Origin: Sphagnum compactum
Lineage: Eukaryota > Bryophyta > Sphagnopsida > Sphagnales
Direction: 5' to 3'
NCBI GenBank assembly: GCA_965153455.1
Contig: OZ234493.1
Span: 22,310,213-22,374,212 of the forward strand
Length of the DNA: 64,000 nt
The notes beneath the pieces were generated by a model. The model was not told the origin of the DNA. It ran no database searches and was given only the letters and a program-made list of their open reading frames with translations. Each line of letters opens with the position of its first letter. The stretch's first letter is position 1. The translations under genes were made by a program, and so were the position numbers. Positions 49,001 to 60,363 of the stretch are shown piece after piece.

Positions 49001-49305
49001 ATAGCTCGTGCCACATAGCCCCACATGTAATTGTAATGCGGAATCCAACAGCGCTCTTTGACATCCCATGGAGACCATCTCGTCTTAGTTTCCGTGGGAT
49101 AGAAAATGCGCATCGGTGGAGCTGCTGCTGCTGCTGCTTTGGAGTCCGCATTTGCTGCATTTGGGTGCACTCCATTTCTTTTGATTTGTTGCTGCTCCGG
49201 CTCTGCTGCTCTTCCTGATCTGCTTCCTTTGTTTTCTTCCGAGCGCCGCAGCTCGAAATCTGCAAACGAGACATGGTAAGGACCTAGAGGCTTTGGCAAA
49301 CTCAT
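46087..49305 (-). CDS. Platelet-activating factor acetylhydrolase-like lipase
   Basis: The family hydrolyses short or oxidised acyl chains from phospholipids. Six exons on the minus strand, 49305-48954, 48346-48158, 47960-47812, 47213-46962, 46710-46549 and 46206-46087, all GT-AG and in phase, give 407 residues, the usual size. It starts MSLPKPLGPYHVSFADFE, then MRIFYPTE and RLPVVIFSHGMWACHTTYS. The nucleophile elbow is HGHSFGGATA, with the catalytic Ser. The catalytic His lies in GTTHMDQCDFPLL, formed across the last junction. The acidic partner is probably in the strand after SGVDKRIKCCLAEDVWWEP. The N-terminal insert is Gln/Ala-rich. No signal peptide is evident, so a cytosolic, PAFAH2-like enzyme is likely. 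A 69-bp minisatellite lies directly upstream of the start. Confidence 0.9.
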
Positions 49306-49351
49306 TTTTTTTTTTAAGAAGGAAAAAAAAAAAAAAAAGACGCCCACAAAT

Positions 49352-49612
49352 CTCAACCTCAATCTCTCATTCTTCCACACACAATCGCAACCTCAATCTC
49401 TCACTCTTCCCACACACAATCTCAACCTTAATCTCTCATTCTTCCACACACAAACACAACCTCAATCTCTCACTCTTCCCACACACAATCTCAACCTTAA
49501 TCTCTCATTCTTCCACACACAAACACAACCTCAATCTCTCACTCTTCCCACACACAATCTCAACCTTAATCTCTCATTCTTCCACACACAAACACAATCT
49601 CAATCTCTCTTC
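49352..49612. repeat. 69-bp minisatellite upstream of the PAF-acetylhydrolase gene
   Basis: About 3.7 copies of a 69-bp unit. Each unit is itself two related halves of about 34 bp, built on AATCTCTCATTCTTCC and CACACACAATCTCAACC. It lies 47 bp upstream of the minus-strand start codon at 49305, so it belongs to the promoter or 5' UTR. A plus-strand open frame through it is just a repeat artefact. Confidence 0.9.
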
Positions 49613-50859
49613 CTCAAAGTTGGAGATGCCCATGAAAAAGTTGCTAGAACGAGGGGATGTGCCATTGCTCAATAATTATCCCATGGAGTTAGGGAGTGAG
49701 GAGAAATGGTTAAGTAATAAACATTACCCAAAACTTGTTCTTAATGATCTAGAAGAGAAAATGCAATAACTAAAAGAAGTAGAAAGAGTACATACTAGCC
49801 TAATGCAAATTAGGGTATAAGTTTTTGCATTGAAAATGATCAGGATTATAGTAAATTATGGCATTGTATATAACTTTCTCTGTGTAAATAGGTAAAGTGG
49901 TTTTGGCATCAATCCCATAGAATGTCCATTTGATGTTTTTTCACAACTAATAATGACAACACATTATGATCATTTCATGATAACATTTGGACAATTATAG
50001 ATTCTTCTTTTATGTCATGAAAACTAGTTTCAACTAACTATTTAGTTTATTAGGCGTATTATGAACTTGTGTGAGGTTTTCCACTCAAGTATTATTGACA
50101 CCATGAAGAACAAATCAATTGGCAAACATTGGGCATGTGACTATCTCATTGTGGTAACAAATGGTTTTGTCTTCTCAAGTGGAATGTTACCAATCGTTTG
50201 AGCAAATTGAATTTATATGTAATGTCCACGGCAAATGAGCTAGTGTAGCTAAGCCAATCACCAAACACATAAGGACTCCATGAGAAATTGCACACTAAGA
50301 ATGGTTTTTTTTTGCCAATGGGCTCCAAAAAAAACTTGTACCTTATCTTTGGGTGCATACATAGGTGCATGAATTGCCTACTTTGGTGAAGAGACATGAG
50401 AGTTATGCTTCCCCAAAGGAAGGGGGTCCACTGATTGGAAAAATTCCTAACCAAACATTTAACATTCCTATGAACAAACATTTTGCTCCCTCTTAATGAA
50501 CATTCAAAATTTGACAAGTGGACAAAACCAACCCTTGACAAAAATGGATGCATGTGAAAAATGTGATTTTATTTATGTAAAAATGTTCATCCTATATCAA
50601 CAAAGGAGATCATTACCAAAAAAATGTGTAAAAAATATTTATGGTCATGGGCAATGCATCGTTTGTGTAACCTTAAAGCTTCAAGCAACACTGCACTTTT
50701 CACACAACCTCTTAGGTTTGGTGCGTTCATGCTCAATTGTTCAACTCCCATTTAGTTGTTTTCCCTCTCCTATTAGTTTGTTTACACAAGTAATGGTGCA
50801 CATGAATGTTGGTTTTCCTCATCATAGCCTTCCAGGAGATCTCCTCACCTCCTTTTAAT

Positions 50860-51460
50860 TTTCTTCTTATGGTGGTGATGGGTGCCTCTTTCTAATTTTC
50901 CTCTTAAATTAATGATCATTACCTCGTCTTAATTGTCATCTTCTATTGTTGATCATTACTTTTTTTAATTGTCATCTTCTATTGTTGATCATTACTTTTT
51001 TTAATTATCATCTTCTATTATTGATTATCACATCTTCCCAATTGTCATCTTTTGTTATTGATCTTGGCCTCCTTCTCATTGTCATATTCTGTTGTTGATC
51101 ATCACCTCTTCCTAATCATTGATCCTCACCTCTTGTCAATTGTTGTCTTTTGTTATTGATCATTATCTCCTTTTGATCATCATATTTGGTTGTTGATCAC
51201 AAACTCCTTCAATTGTCGTCTCTTATTAATGATGGGCACCTCCTCTTAAATATCCTCTTTTGTTGGTGATAATCATCTCCTTCTACTTGTTGTCTTCTAT
51301 TGTTGATTGCCACTTCCTCCTAATCATCTTTTCTATTGGTGTTCCATGTTTCCTCCTAATTGCCATCTTGTGTTGTTAATCAAATCTCCTAATCATTACC
51401 TCCTCTTTAATATTTTCATGTTATTGATCATCATTTTATGTTGTTGATCATTGTCTTGTT
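50860..51460. repeat. Degenerate tandem array of about 40-55 bp units
   Basis: Variants of TCATCTTCTATTGTTGATCA followed by ACCTCCTTTTAATTG recur more than ten times. The closest copies are at about 50938-51025 with steps near 44 bp; others are diverged. No coding signal is seen. Confidence 0.75.
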
Positions 51461-51976
51461 CTTGCATCATCATCCTATTTTTCGTCTATGTGTGTTTCTT
51501 GATTTTCTTGCTAATCTTGAAACCCCATCTTCACTCTCTCATGGAGTAGTGGTCTATTGTTATCTTGTTGCAACACAACCCTTAGATTTTTATCAAGCCA
51601 TTACCCTTGCCCTATTTGTTTTTTGAACCTTTAATATAAACCAAAGATTGACACCTCTAAACCTTAGAAGGTGGGTTCTGAAATGTATGGCAAAATTTAT
51701 ATGAAATCTATCCCTTGCTTTTTTTATTACAATTGCATTCCAAGCATTGTTAAAATTTGTTCTAACATGGTTTTATACTAACCTTTGAGTTGTTCTTTCA
51801 ACCACAATGTGTGAATCAACAATTTGTTTAACCTTCTTCTATTCCTTGTCCAAAGTTTTTTTATCATAGGATCTTTAAGTATTCATTAAATGTGACTACA
51901 TGTGATTAAATGTAGTCTACTAACAGTTTTTTTTCCTTTTATTGTCCTTGCAAACAAATGTGGTAAGTACAACAAA

Positions 51977-52862
51977 TTAGCTAGAAACAAAAGAACTTGA
52001 ATTCCATTCCCAAAAATTTGGGACTTCATAATTAGTATTATGTCCATCTAGGTCAATTAATAAGTCAAAAGTAACTTCCATAGGTTCAATTTCTTCTCCG
52101 ACAAAACTTGGACTCAACAACATTTCCACATAATATTTCAAATCTACTAACCTTTGGTCAATTGATTGAAATTTTGTTCCTGCATCATCTTGAATAGTTA
52201 TTATGTTCATTAACTATGTGGTAGTTCCAACCTCCCCCCAATTCTAACTTTCATCATTTTTTCCATCAAATACATCATTACCTTCATATGAATTGTTTAC
52301 AAGTTTTACTGGGTATGTGTCATTTAATCTTGTCCTGTGATCCATGGCCTTAGTATTGAATGGCCAAGTTTTTATTACCTTAAACCCATTCATGATTTTT
52401 TTAAGATAATGTTTGATCTAGAACCTTGTCCACCTAGCCAACAAATATGCATTTGTCTGGTTCACCACGACATTATTTCTCTTTCCTAAAAATAGTTTTG
52501 AAATGTTTGAAACAACTCACATCTAGGGGTATAGAACATGTGAAGTGTGAAAAGGCAAGGTGACCATATCCAACCCAAATTATTGTGCTTGTTCTAAGGC
52601 TTTTAACATAACATGTGAACCATGCCCATTAATAATTAATAGATGTTGATTTGATGGAAAGATGTTGATTTAGCAACTTGCCACAACTTCCAAAGACAAT
52701 CCATGGCCAACACACCCGACAAATCAAAATCATAAAACATAGTTTCACAAGCAATGTGATTACATGCTTGGGTTTTAGATGACTCAAAAATAAGTGAATA
52801 TATCTTGCTATGAAAATGGCCAAGGAATGTTTTTGATGTTGAAAATGGTGCACACGAAACAC
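51977..52862 (-). pseudogene. Unrecognised degraded coding-like region
   Basis: On the minus strand, 52862-52630 reads SCAPFSTSKTFLGHFHSKIY and FYDFDLSGVLAMDCLWKLW. Below it, near 52490-52240, comes RNNVVVNQTNAYLLARWTRF, then KTWPFNTKAMDHRTRLNDTY and YEGNDVFDGKNDES. The end at 52210-51977 reads TKFQSIDQRLVDLKYYVEML. Stops and shifts break it. Composition looks like real protein but I cannot name a family; a transposon protein is likely. Confidence 0.35.
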
Positions 52863-55439
52863 CATAACTCGCTCACAATAGAAAGTTGGAACTATTAATG
52901 TTGGCTAATAGTATTACTAAAAGCGAAGTGGAAGAGGAGAGCTCCCCACCATACCCAAAAAACACAATGACAAATTTGGAAAAAATGACAATGAATTCAA
53001 AAGACACTATGTTGATGGTTACACCACACTTTGCAATGGGTTCCAACAAATTGAATGACCCACCAATGGCACCCGGCTCGGCTCAATATGTTTGTGATAC
53101 AAACTATTTACAATGTAGATCATCACCTACAAGCCATATTAAGCATCATGGTAGTTATTTGCTTCTTGGCCCTTGTTTTCAACACCTAAGTGGTGTTTGG
53201 TTGGGACTTCTAAGAAGTATAAAGTTTAATCTCTTATAAAAATCCCAAGACTTCAAAAAATTTGTTAATTTTAGATAATTGAAGAATGTATGACTTGCCA
53301 ATGCATCAGTAGAAAACATTATTGCAAAAATACTTACAAATAATCTCACACAAAATTGACATTTGTGGTTGATATGTAAGGCGTAGATGTCTATTACAAA
53401 TTTTAGTTGGTGTAAATCTACTAAAACTAAATCTATTTGAATTCTTTGCTAGTCTTGGAACTACAAGTCTGTGAATCCAATGGTAATGTAAATATTTGCT
53501 ATATTTTTCTGGTAGATTGATCCACATAAAAAAATTCTATTTTTGTGATTGATGCCTATGTAGGTTGATCTATTACCATTTAATTCACAATCTTGTGAGA
53601 TGGCTCCTAAATTGACATGTCTTTCCCCTTTTCCTGATTGCAGATTTATTTTGTTTTCCTTTACATTTTCTTTCAACACTTTAGCCTTAAAACATAGAAC
53701 CTTTAAAAAACATTGAAGTTCATCTATATTTTCCTAATGTTCTAACATTCTTGAAACAATTGTAAAGGATCTTGAAAGGAATGAAAGGTACTCAAGTTCA
53801 TGTAACTTTTATGGTTAAATTAATGATTTTTTTGGTGGGAATCTAATGTGCTTGCAATGGGGGAAGTTGCATTATCTTTAAGGTCATGAATGTGTTTTTT
53901 GTTTCCATAATAAAATGTTGCTCTACATTGAAAGTTGAAGTCACGTTTGTGCGTTTAAAATTTTGTTCATACCCAGAACCCTAAATCTTGTAATCCAACA
54001 TTAAATCACCCCATAATCAAACAAATCTCAAGTGTGAAATGGACTAAAAATATTGTTCTATTGTATTTTTTTACACCTTATACTAAACACTTATGTTATG
54101 TCCCTAGTTATAAGTTTGATAAAAGTTTTTTTTTTTCATAACCTTTATTTTTATGAAATGGTTTGAAAATTTCCCTTTAATATGCAACTTTACACTTATA
54201 ACCAAACATCTTTCATGTAAGGTTGGGAAATGATTATTTTTGGAAGTGCAAGGAATGACTCCCATCACCAAACACATTTATATTTTAATTAGGATGCAAA
54301 TAACACCCAAATTATCTAAATTTCTTTTCTAGCCAAACACAAATCAATCTGCCCAAGTAAGAGTTATAAAAAAACCAAACACAAATTTTTGGCACAACAC
54401 ATTTGATCATGGGGTGTGAAATCCATGCTAACCATTGTAATCAAACTAGGTTGATCAACCTATGTTTGAACTTTTTTGGCCCAATCAAACACTAGCCTAT
54501 GTTTAGTGATGCATTGTGTTACCCAAGTAGGAGCACAAAATCGAATGTTTCAAGCTTGCTTGGGATAGCAAGAAGGTGATTAGTTAGTTAACACACTTGC
54601 GGCACTCACCAATTCACATGGTGTGGTTGTTTTGTGATATGGGTACAAATGAAGCACCACTCTTGGATTCAATCTTTTATTTACTTTGTGAATGAAACAC
54701 TTTGAATCTCAACCAAATTGACTTCCATTGAAGGTGAGACAAATTGGATGACTATGAGGAATCTACAAATTATTAAGATGTAAGGTGTCTATTTTATTCA
54801 TCTTTATTGCGGATTGCCTCCCAAGTTCAACATGTTTCTTACAATGGGTCATTTTGATTGGCCCATCACCAAAGAGGAAAAATTGGAACTTTGGGTGGTC
54901 CCTAAAATAGAAATTCCATTGGAAGATGGAGTGCCTTTCCCTATATAGGTGAAAAGAGGACAACTTTGGGCAAAACATATTGCATAAAAAATGTGGTGTT
55001 ATTGGGAACATCTCAGTATAACACTTATAGAGCTTGATGAAAACCCCTTGGGAACTTGATGATAACACATTGGAAACAAAAAAACCAAAAATTTCACCCT
55101 CCTTCCCAACACCCCTTTAAAAAAAATTATTTGGTTTTCTTGGGTGTATGTTACATTATTCATTGGCTGAGAAAAATTTATATACTTACATTTGTTTGTC
55201 ACCATTTTCAACTTAGATTAATGGCAGGGACATACAATTGGGTACTTATTAATTGCGATATAAACAAAAAAAAAGTTTGTGGTCTTTTAAAATAGTTTAT
55301 GTGATGAAAATGATGATAGATTTCATAGAGATTTATCAAAAAAAATAGCAATGACATTTTGATGCTCCAAAAAATGGATTGTAAAAAGGTAGATCAATCA
55401 TAGATTTGATAACCTATAACCATCGATTTTGATTAAGGG

Positions 55440-55790
55440 GATATGTGTGAAGGTTGAATTAATCAATTTACAAACATGTGTGATTGAATTGATGAGTTAT
55501 TGCATCAAACACGTGTGACATACATGCACAATGTTATGTGACGATTGAATGGATGGTTTATGCATTAAACATGTGGGGTTGAACTAATGAATTTATGCAT
55601 CAATCATGTATGCAGTACATGCATAATGTTGTTTGAAGGTTGAATGGATGGTTTATGCATTAAACATGTGGGGTTGAACCAATGAGATTATGCATCAATC
55701 ATGCTTGGAGTACATGCATAATGTTATTTGAAGGTTGAATAGATGAGTTTTTGCATCAAACATGAGAAGTACATGCACAATTGCTTATGA
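55440..55790. repeat. Tandem array of about 95-bp units, four copies
   Basis: Landmark GAAGGTTGAATGGATG or variants recurs near 55449, 55540, 55635 and 55730 (steps 91, 95, 95). Each unit also holds TTATGCATTAAACATGTGGGG or TTGCATCAAACACG, and GTACATGCATAATGTT. Confidence 0.85.
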
Positions 55791-56374
55791 GAATTGGGAA
55801 CCTTACACCATGGTGAAACTAATTTTCTAAATGCAAGAATGAATGGTTGAATGGGGATTCCAATAACTTCGTATTAATTGTGAAAAGTTAGTCATACAAT
55901 GAAGAAGCTAGATATGTTACAAATTGGAATAGAAATTTCGAGTAGTAGTATTCATATAAAGGATAATCATCATAAACTTTTCAATCCAACAATGTGATAA
56001 TAAAAATCATGTGAAATTTATTTTTCATAGACTCACAATTTTTGCACACAAATGTCATGTATATAATTACATATGAATCACATATAAATAGGATGAATGA
56101 TTTTTATTGGAAATAGTTCATTATATTTTCAAATTAGAATTAGAAAATGTTTATGAAATTTTTATGAACTTGAACAAATGTTCGTAAATGTGAGAATGTA
56201 GAAAAAAAATCTAATGAAACATAAATTTTAACAAATGTGTACAAGTATTACATGTGACCTTTTTTCATGGAATTTGTAAAGGCCGCATGAATACCATTAC
56301 ATATTATGGAACATGTTGGGTTACAAGCCCAAATTTTCAAATAGGTAACAAAATAAGCACAATGGCTTGTTTCC

Positions 56375-56530
56375 AACACATTCCACAACATAATGGTCTA
56401 TACCTAGCACATTCTATAATGTAATAGTGGTCTATACCTGGCACATTGCATAATGTAAGGGTATGTACCCGGGACACATTGCATAACATAATGATTTATA
56501 CCCGGCACATTCCACAACATAATGGTTTTC
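56375..56530. repeat. Tandem array of about 36-40 bp units
   Basis: About four to five copies of GGTCTATACCTGGCACATTCC followed by ACAACATAAT, in variants. The centre copies are most alike. No coding signal is seen. Confidence 0.8.
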
Positions 56531-56732
56531 ATGATTTGCACAATGGGCATGTAGATTTTGAACAATGCTTAGGTCTTAGAGGTAGGCTCAAGACGACCAA
56601 AAAGGGGACCTAAAAAGAAGGCCCCCCAAAAAAAGGGCACATGAAAACCACACCCAAAAGGAATACTTTTTTTTCATTAGGTATCCAAAAAATAAGACTT
56701 GTAGCAGGGTTTTTTTTTTTTTTTTTTTTTTG

Positions 56733-56830
56733 TTTAGCCAAATTTGGCTATAAACAGGATATGAAAGTAAAAAATAAAATAAAATAAAATAAAGATTCCT
56801 TCACTTTTTTGGCTACAATGACTAAAAATT
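56733..56830 (+). repeat. Dispersed repeat, partial copy C
   Basis: TTTAGCCAAATTTGGCTATAA followed by ACAGGATATGAAAGT matches the middle of copies A and B. It is followed by a TAAAA run and TTCACTTTTTTGGC. The inverted AGCCAAATTTGGCT core is perfect here. Confidence 0.65.
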
Positions 56831-57023
56831 ACCCAATAAAGAAAAATGGCGATATTTCAAAGAAAAACTGTATAGTTGTGGCGACTATCAAAGCCCACAA
56901 AAAAACCCACTTATTTTTAGCCATTTAGCAATTTCTTTTAGCCAAATCGCGAAATTTAGCCAGAAAAAAAGGGGCTGAAGTCTCGCAGGGGAGTGTGTGT
57001 GGTGATGGGTGAGGTTTTCTGTC

Positions 57024-57272
57024 TGTAGCCAAAGTGGCGATAATCGATAGAAAGATTAAGCCAAATATGGCTATAAGCCAGACATGAAGTTTTTTTTAAA
57101 AAAAAATCATCTTTGTTTTTTTTTGGTTTTTTTTTTCCTTCGCTTTTTAAACCAAATATAAAAATCTGGCGATTATTGATTCTGTTTTTCCCCCCTCACT
57201 TCTGGCGATTAAAAAGCTCCAAAATCAGTTCATTTTCGATTTTGTTTTTAATTTCGTTTTTTGGCGAAATTA
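57024..57272 (+). repeat. Dispersed repeat, copy B, at the TAB2 5' end
   Basis: Starts TGTAGCCAAAGTGGCGA, continues AAGCCAAATATGGCTATAA, then CCCCCCTCACTTCTGGCGATT and TTTTAATTTCGTTTTTTGGC. Order and strand are as in copy A at 11403-11640. It ends 13 bases before the first possible TAB2 ATG, so it likely forms the promoter or 5' UTR of that gene. Confidence 0.75.
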
Positions 57273-57285
57273 AACGCTGGTTGGG

Positions 57286-57698
57286 ATGGGATTCTCGCAA
57301 TCCTTGTGTGTTGCTGGAGCCTGCGTGCGTGCTTGTGTGCTTGCAAGGGTGTTGCCGTTGCAAAGCAGTGCGCGACGAAGCACAAGGACCAGAAGAAGGA
57401 GAAGGAAAGGAAAGGAGAAGGAGAACAACAACAACAACTATAAGGGAAGCTCTTGCTCTTCTGCAATGGGTTGTTGTACTGGAGTAGTATCTCCATCTGT
57501 GCAAGCATGCAGGTGTCGCACAACAGCTGGAACCAGTTCCCCAACTACCACCACCACCAGCTGCTGCACAAACCGCAGCTTGCGACAGCTTCGGCCGCCA
57601 TGGTCCACTCGGCCCCCGCCGCTGCTCTCCCTGCAATTCTCTTCTTCTTCTTCTTCTTCGCAGTCTGTGGTGACCACCACTTCTTCAATGCGCAGTAG

Positions 57699-57729
<31 letters not shown>

Positions 57730-60363
57730 AGCAGCTCTGTTGAGTCCTCCTATTCGGAGCTTCCGGCACCCGTTGTGAAACAACGCTTCAGTAGGTTCTC
57801 CTTTCCGTTCCTTTCTTTCACCACCCATCTTGTTTGTTGAAGGGTTTGGTGGTCGAAGATGAAGAAGAAATTTGTTGCTAGGGTTTGCTTCTCCTCTTGG
57901 GTGGGTGTCTTTCTTCTTGGGTTGTTGTTGTTGTGGTTTCTTCTGACGTTTATCTGCAACAACTTTTGTAGAGAATGGACTGGACAAAAAAAAATCAAGT
58001 GGATTTAGGGTTGCAAGACACACAAGAAGAATTGCAGCAAACATTGTGCCCAATTTGGCAGAGACTTCTGGTGCAGATTTGGAAGCAATGGAACAGAGCT
58101 TATTAGTAGCAGAAGATGCAGATGTGAGCTCCATTAGTGAGTGGGAACTTGACTTCTGCTCACGCCCTATCTTAGATGCGCGAGGAAAGAAGCTTTGGGA
58201 GATTGTGGTTTGCGACAACCGGAGGCAGCTGCAGTTTGCATGCTTTTACCCTAACAATGTCATCAACAGTGTCACTCTACGGGATGCACTGGCTTCCATT
58301 GTTGAGACTCTGGGTGTCCCTAAGCCAGAGAAAATTCGCTTCTTCCGGTAAGCAGCTAGCATGTTCCTTATCTCACATCTCTTGGCAATGGCAATGACAC
58401 CAGGGAAGAAGAAAAGAGAAGAAGAAGATGATGATGATGAAGAAAATGCAGAAGAAGATCTGTTTTTATGTTCCTTTTCTTACTCTCATGATGCACATGT
58501 CTGTGGTGCAGATCACAAATGCAAACCATCATTTCAAAGGCATGTAAAGAGCTTGATATTCAGCCAGTTCCAAGTCAAAGGGTAAGTGTCTTTGGAAAAA
58601 CTGCCCGCATTGTCTTGAGCTTTAGCATTTTTGTTCTTGTACTTCACAACTGTTCACAGCCTTTGTGCAGGGCTAGAATTTTTTTTTGTTTTTTTTGTTT
58701 TTCACTGTACAACCTTCATAACCATTATGCAGGGGCTCAGACTTTGTTCTTGCACTTCACAACCCTTGTGCAGGGCTACTACTTGCTCAGTACCTATCTG
58801 GGTCTGTTTCAAGAGCATGTGATCTGATTCTGGTTGTGATGAATGTGGGGGGGGACTGCAGTGCATCACACTAGTGAGATGGCTGGAGGAGCGATATGAA
58901 ACGGTTTATCGGCGACATCCAGGCTTCCAAGAAGGCGCCACTCCACTTTCACTACAGGAACAAGCTCTCCCTTTGGATTTACCAGACAGTCTGCGTGGTG
59001 AGCAGTGGACATTTGTCCAGCTTCCTCTTTCAGGTTTGTTTTCTAAGCCTTTAATGAGAGATGAGAGTTTTGTTCAGAAACCAGCATCAGCTTGTTTGAG
59101 CAGTGACCATGTTCTGGATCAATATATGTTTTGTGGACAAGATTGATGTTGTGACAGTGGAAGCATTGGTGGAACAGGGGTGTTGGAGGAGATGGAGGCA
59201 GTTGAGAAGGGCGCAATGTTTGGCAGTTTGCTAGATCTTGACACTTTAGGGATAGATCTATCATCAGACATAATGATTCCAGGAGTTGCAGTTGCATCAT
59301 CTCGTGCGACCCCTCTCGCAGGTTTGACATTGCTTTGCAATTCTCAAGTCATGATGCAATCTTGTGCTGGGATCATTCAACACTAAAGGGGTGTCTCCTG
59401 TGGGGATTGTCATGAACAGCTTGGACAAATGCTTTGGAGCTGGCATCGATTGAAGTGGACATACAGCGATCTTGTCTTATCCTCTCCACTGGTGTCGCAG
59501 ACAGGTGAGTGTGTTTTCACAAGATAAAAAATTATTGGTTGTACAACACTTGTTATGAGTGTTTTGTTTGGGCCTGATATGCACAGCCCTTTGCAAAAGG
59601 AGGTTACCCAATGCAAAAGTTGTTGTCAGTGTGCCTGACAGCAAGCAAGCAGCACACACTTTTGTGCACCTGTAAATGGTATTGATCAGTCTGTTCAGTG
59701 CATAGTAGCTTTGGCATTTCAAAATTGTCCAGGCAGCCAAGAAAAGCTTCAAGGCTTTTTTGCTGAAGGGAGTATCCCAATTACTTTCATACCAGAGTTA
59801 CACCCAAATACCCAAATAGCAACAAAGTTACAGTTACCTGGAACCTCACAATTTTCAATATGATTCAACATCACGTCTGAGTCTTCCCATTGCTTCTGGA
59901 AAGGCAACAGAAACTCAGGACGCAGATTGTGTATAATGGTTTGCCCAAGTTTTTTGGGAAGATTATTATATGCTTATCTACACCCACTGTTGGGAGCTGA
60001 TGAACTCAGTGGGTAGTCATGGCAGCTCGTCACTGCTGTTCGTGATGAAGGTGATGGTCTGTCACTTTGTGAGCGACTCTCATGAGGTTATGACTGCACT
60101 CATTGTCGTGTTACCTTTAATTGTTGTTGTGGAGATTTCTCTGCAACTTCATCGATCTTAATTTTCAATATGATTTAATCCTGGACAGGTGGAGATATGC
60201 ATTTTATCGCAAAAGTAGACAAGCAGATGCAGAAGGTGAAGCCTGGGAGTCTGCAAAGAAATCCTGTGGAGGCCTCCACTTCTTAGCCGTCCAAGAGTCT
60301 TTGGACTCAGAGCTTTGCACAGGGTTTTGGCTTTTGATTGATGTACAACGCTCACCTGTTTAG
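57286..60363 (+). CDS. TAB2: TAB2/ATAB2 homologue, chloroplast translation factor for PsaB
   Basis: TAB2 binds psaB mRNA and is needed for translation of photosystem I reaction-centre proteins. Seven exons (ending 57790; 58062-58347, 58512-58581, 58862-59033, 59178-59321, 59420-59504, 60189-60363) all join in phase. The start is ATG 57286 or, more likely from length, ATG 57466 (418 residues; Arabidopsis is about 374). The N-terminus is a Ser/Thr/Arg-rich chloroplast transit peptide with a poly-Ser run from an AGC microsatellite (57693-57737). Core blocks are [92 protein letters not shown] and [20 protein letters not shown]. The stop is TAG at 60361. No key block is missing. Confidence 0.93.

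Larger units (their letters stand above)
49306..57285. other. AT-rich spacer with several minisatellites
   Basis: No intact gene was recognised across 8 kb. It holds five tandem repeat regions (listed separately), unrecognised coding-like stretches on the minus strand (50146-50553, 51977-52860), and a dispersed repeat pair at 56733-57272. A run of about 22 T lies near 56710-56731. The last 100 bases are probably the TAB2 5' UTR. Confidence 0.55.

Noticed and set aside
49293-49769. Plus-strand open frame with a 23-residue repeat (SHSSTHKHNLNLS...)
   Set aside because: It is the translation of the 69-bp minisatellite, whose unit length is a multiple of three; there is no ATG-led context and it runs antisense to the PAF-acetylhydrolase 5' region.
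50146-50553. 135-codon minus-strand frame
   Set aside because: No motif I know and no flanking exon signals; in AT-rich spacer, so kept only as unrecognised coding-like sequence.
57196-57680. Long antisense frames over TAB2 exon 1
   Set aside because: Low-complexity repeats keep several frames open; the plus-strand frame joins in phase to six conserved exons.
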